Assembly (NCBI GenBank): GCA_015499995.1
Contig: JADNRV010000412.1
Location: forward strand, 1 to 37,592
Length of the DNA: 37,592 nt
Source of the DNA: Flammula alnicola
Lineage: Eukaryota > Basidiomycota > Agaricomycetes > Agaricales > Strophariaceae
Direction of reading: 5' to 3'
Part shown: piece after piece, positions 35,461 through 37,592 of the stretch
Layout: each line of letters opens with the position of its first letter
How positions within the stretch are numbered: position 1 is the first letter of the stretch
Program-made: the position numbers and the translations under genes
The notes under the pieces: model-generated
Told to the model about the DNA's origin: nothing
The model's database searches: none
What the model saw: only the letters and a program-made list of their open reading frames with translations

Positions 35461-36377
35461 GTCTTAGCCTGGTGACAGTTCCCTTGCTCAAATTCGGAAT
35501 TCCTGGTTCCAAAGGGCATCGGAGCTTCGTATGTCCAAGTTACTTAAAAGGGGTGAACACTACTACTTGTCGGGCGCCATGGGAACAACAGAGAAGCAAC
35601 ATTTCGGTCAAAGACATTCCCAAGCCCGAATCATAAATTCACAGGATCGATCCTATTGGACATTGATTCTCGACCAGAGTTATGGTTGCTGCTATACACA
35701 TACAATTGCGCAGTTCAACGGTCCATGAGCATACAGCAGCGAGTGATGGATATAAGCCATATGTCGATAAGAAAGCCTTCTTCTTGTGCCGGGAGCGAGC
35801 TGGAACGTGGGATACCGGTCGATTTTTATTGAGTCGATGAATTGCTAAACGAAGCGCGAAAACAAGGTGCTGAGATTGCAAAAAAAATGGCGTCCGAAAT
35901 TTAATTTCGAGCCAGAGAACACCATACCCTCGTGCATCTCATGCTGAAGAATGAGATGACTCGCGTTCAGCACATAAATATTTTGAAAATAATTTCTGAC
36001 AAGGTGAACAATATAGAGGACATGTTTAACATCATTTCTGTCAAGTAATAACCGCCTTTCGCTATGTACGAGAGCTCGATAGCTACAGTAAGACGGATCT
36101 ATAGCGTCCGGTACAATTGCGCTGCTGCACACCCATGCCACCTGGGTCTGATCGTCCCTTGAGCCTTTGGCGCTGTGCGTACAGAAAACCGCGCCGATAA
36201 TCTATCGCAACGAGCTTTAACCACAGTCTAAGGCATCTGATGGGAGCTGCTTTGTAAACGCTACTGAGCCTTTCCTGTAGGAAAAATTCTGGGTGAAGAG
36301 GATGTCAATGAACTCACTAAACCTAAAGATATTGCAATACCCGCATGGACCCAGTTTGAGATGACTCGACCCTCTTA
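35461..36377. other. Non-coding part of the right arm, continuing past its homology break
   Basis: To about 36250 it mirrors 3600-4350 of the left arm, sharing TAACCACAGTCTAAGGC and CTTGTCAGAAATTATTT (reverse-complemented). No gene seen. Beyond 36250 the match to the left arm is lost. Confidence 0.5.
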
Positions 36378-36559
36378 CAGCTGAAGGCAAAACGATAGGC
36401 CACCTCAGATCAAAACATAGCCTGCACGGACTTTCAAATTATGATAGCCGAGCTTTAGCCGAGCATTTAGGTCATGTGACACATGCTCGGAGGTTGAAAT
36501 TTCACTTCAGCTGTGCCCAACTTTTGATCTGGGGTGGCCTATCGTTTTGCCTTCAGCTG
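36378..36559. mobile_element. 182-bp MITE with ~38-bp inverted ends and TA target site
   Basis: The left end reads CAGCTGAAGGCAAAACGATA, and the complement of the right end reads the same 20 bases. The match continues through GGCCACC and CAGATCAAAA with one or two differences, about 38 bp in all. It is flanked by TA on both sides (36376-36377 and 36560-36561). The CAG start and TA duplication fit Tc1/mariner-type non-autonomous elements. No coding capacity. Confidence 0.88.
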
Positions 36560-36689
36560 TAATAGACTGAATACGAGTTCCAGGAGATGATATGGGCGAG
36601 ATCAGTCCTTGCTCTGCAATAGCGCTGTGGCCGTCAGCCACCCTTAGATGATCAGATCAAAGCTCGCGTTGATCCGGGTCTATGTAAGC

Positions 36690-36708
36690 GTAGATTAGAT
36701 TAGATTAC
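36690..36708. repeat. TAGATTAGATTAGATTA tract
   Basis: Same simple repeat as the terminus of the short dispersed repeat (copies 1 and 2). The flanking DNA does not clearly match those copies, so it may be a separate family member or coincidence. Confidence 0.4.
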
Positions 36709-36807
36709 GCACGCCGCGTTCCCCTTTCACTTTGCAACGCGGCGCGTTTTCCTTTGTCTCTGGCTCATATATTAGAGTAGCCCCTCGCCCATTCTCTTTC
36801 TTCGTGT

Positions 36808-36893
36808 TCTCATATTTTCTATCTCACATAGCTCGATAGGTCAGAATTTTTCTCCCGTGTTCTCATATTTTCTATCTCACATAGCTCGATAGG
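36808..36893. repeat. ~37-bp direct repeat, 49-bp period
   Basis: GTGTTCTCATATTTTCTATC followed by TCACATAGCTCGATAGG occurs at 36808-36844 and again at 36857-36893, apparently identical. It lies in a CT-rich stretch (36780-37230) with no counterpart in the left arm. It could be a promoter-like or LTR-like insertion. Confidence 0.75.
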
Positions 36894-37234
36894 CTCTGCC
36901 TCAGAGCATTTTTATTCTCTCCCACCCTTACCACTTCCCTATTCTTTCCTTTTTCTTTTTTTGTTTTTTTCTCTTGTCTTTTTCTTTCCGTACACTAGTC
37001 TCGTATTTTTACTACTCGCCTGTGCCGGCTTGAGCTTGGCCTCTCCCACTTCGCGTGGGAAGAAGCCTCGCGAGAGAGCTTTGGCGACGAAAAATATATT
37101 TTTTCGACCCAAACCCCCCCGGACTCGTGTCTCAGTTCCGAGTTTTCCATTCAGGTGTTTCTTCCTCTCATTTCTCTCATTCTTTCCATATCTATTTTTA
37201 GTTACACTTTCGGAGGCAGACATAGACCGCTCAA

Positions 37235-37592
37235 AGTTGACATCGGGCGGGGTATGTCACGAGTACTCGTTGTGTTAGCCGTAAACAGCATCGAGATACT
37301 GGGACCGGGGTCAGCTTTGGCAGGAGCTTCGGCGACTCGCACTCTGCTCTGAGTTGCGATGAAGGAGGTAATTAAGGTACTGGAGGGTGTAGAAAGGTGG
37401 CCTTGGGCGGACGATGATAAGCTAACGTATACGGAACCACGAGTGGGGTACGAGTGTACATGTCCTTAACGGTGTCGCCAATCCAGCCCAGAATCCATTG
37501 ATGCCAAGCACGGTCCGTCACCTCGCCATAGCGTCGCAGCGTGGCTGTGATCAAAACGAAATAGATGACGCCTAGGGATAGAATCATTGTTA
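37235..37592 (-). pseudogene. Truncated copy of the membrane-protein gene at 2-3349
   Basis: The minus strand encodes LGVIYFVLITATLRRYGE, DRAWHQWILGWIGDTVKD and YHRPP, matching the last membrane helix and following loop of the left-arm gene. The frame then hits TAA in the proline-rich segment. DNA similarity continues to GTGACATACCCCG at about 37245 and ends there, so the 3' part found at 2565-3349 is missing. The 5' part runs off the window, so whether upstream exons survive cannot be seen. Confidence 0.8.

Larger units (their letters stand above)
31520..37592. repeat. Right arm of the imperfect inverted repeat
   Basis: Reverse-complement counterpart of 2205-8870. It carries peroxidase copy B, a relic reading frame at 35182-35460 and a truncated copy of the membrane-protein gene at its outer end, in the same order from the centre outwards as the left arm. 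Homology is lost inward of about 31520, soon after the peroxidase stop codon. It continues to the last base of the window, so the full arm length is unknown. Confidence 0.85.

Overview
The window reads as nuclear DNA of a filamentous basidiomycete, most likely an Agaricomycete. The genes are cut by many short introns of about 41-100 nt, usually with GTRNGT donors. The recognisable genes are a class II (lignin-peroxidase superfamily) haem peroxidase, a KRE6/SKN1-type GH16 protein, a MYND zinc-finger protein and a multi-pass membrane protein of a type common in mushroom genomes. No ribosomal, tRNA, CRISPR or bacterial-type features were seen.

Layout. (1) 2-3349 (+): 5'-partial RS/proline-rich protein with a C-terminal membrane domain. 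(2) 3350-7039: gene-poor DNA. (3) 7040-8782 (+): class II peroxidase A, 14 exons, one 8-bp frameshifting duplication. (4) 8783-13800: decayed DNA, duplicated blocks and one hypothetical gene (11378-12483, -). (5) 13805-15198 (+): truncated copy of the middle of the GH16 gene with its introns, interrupted by a 433-bp terminal-inverted-repeat element. (6) 15938-17724 (+): unrecognised probable nuclear protein with paired C-x2-C-x7-C motifs and a SUMO-interaction-like motif. (7) 17725-20672: repeats and gene fragments. (8) 20673-25934 (+): KRE6/SKN1-like GH16 protein, 12 exons, with a 1.3-kb intron and two apparent homopolymer frameshifts. (9) 27127-29153 (-): disordered hypothetical protein. (10) 29678-30939 (-): MYND protein. 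(11) 31609-33344 (-): peroxidase B, with three frameshifting indels. (12) 33345-37592: gene-poor DNA ending in a truncated reverse copy of the membrane-protein gene of (1).

The main large-scale structure is an imperfect inverted repeat. About 2205-8870 is repeated in reverse at about 31520-37592, with the right arm running off the window. The arms enclose about 22.6 kb. Each arm carries a membrane-protein gene or fragment, a relic of another gene and a class II peroxidase. The two peroxidases point towards each other and carry different inactivating lesions, so they probably decayed independently after duplication.

The GH16 gene should act in beta-1,6-glucan and cell-wall assembly in the secretory pathway. 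The peroxidase family is secreted and linked to lignin or aromatic oxidation, but the manganese site and the surface tryptophan are not conserved here. Splice sites were placed by eye. For peroxidase A, GH16, MYND, membrane protein and the Cys-motif protein, the exon lengths add up to a whole number of codons once the stated frameshifts are allowed for, which supports the models.
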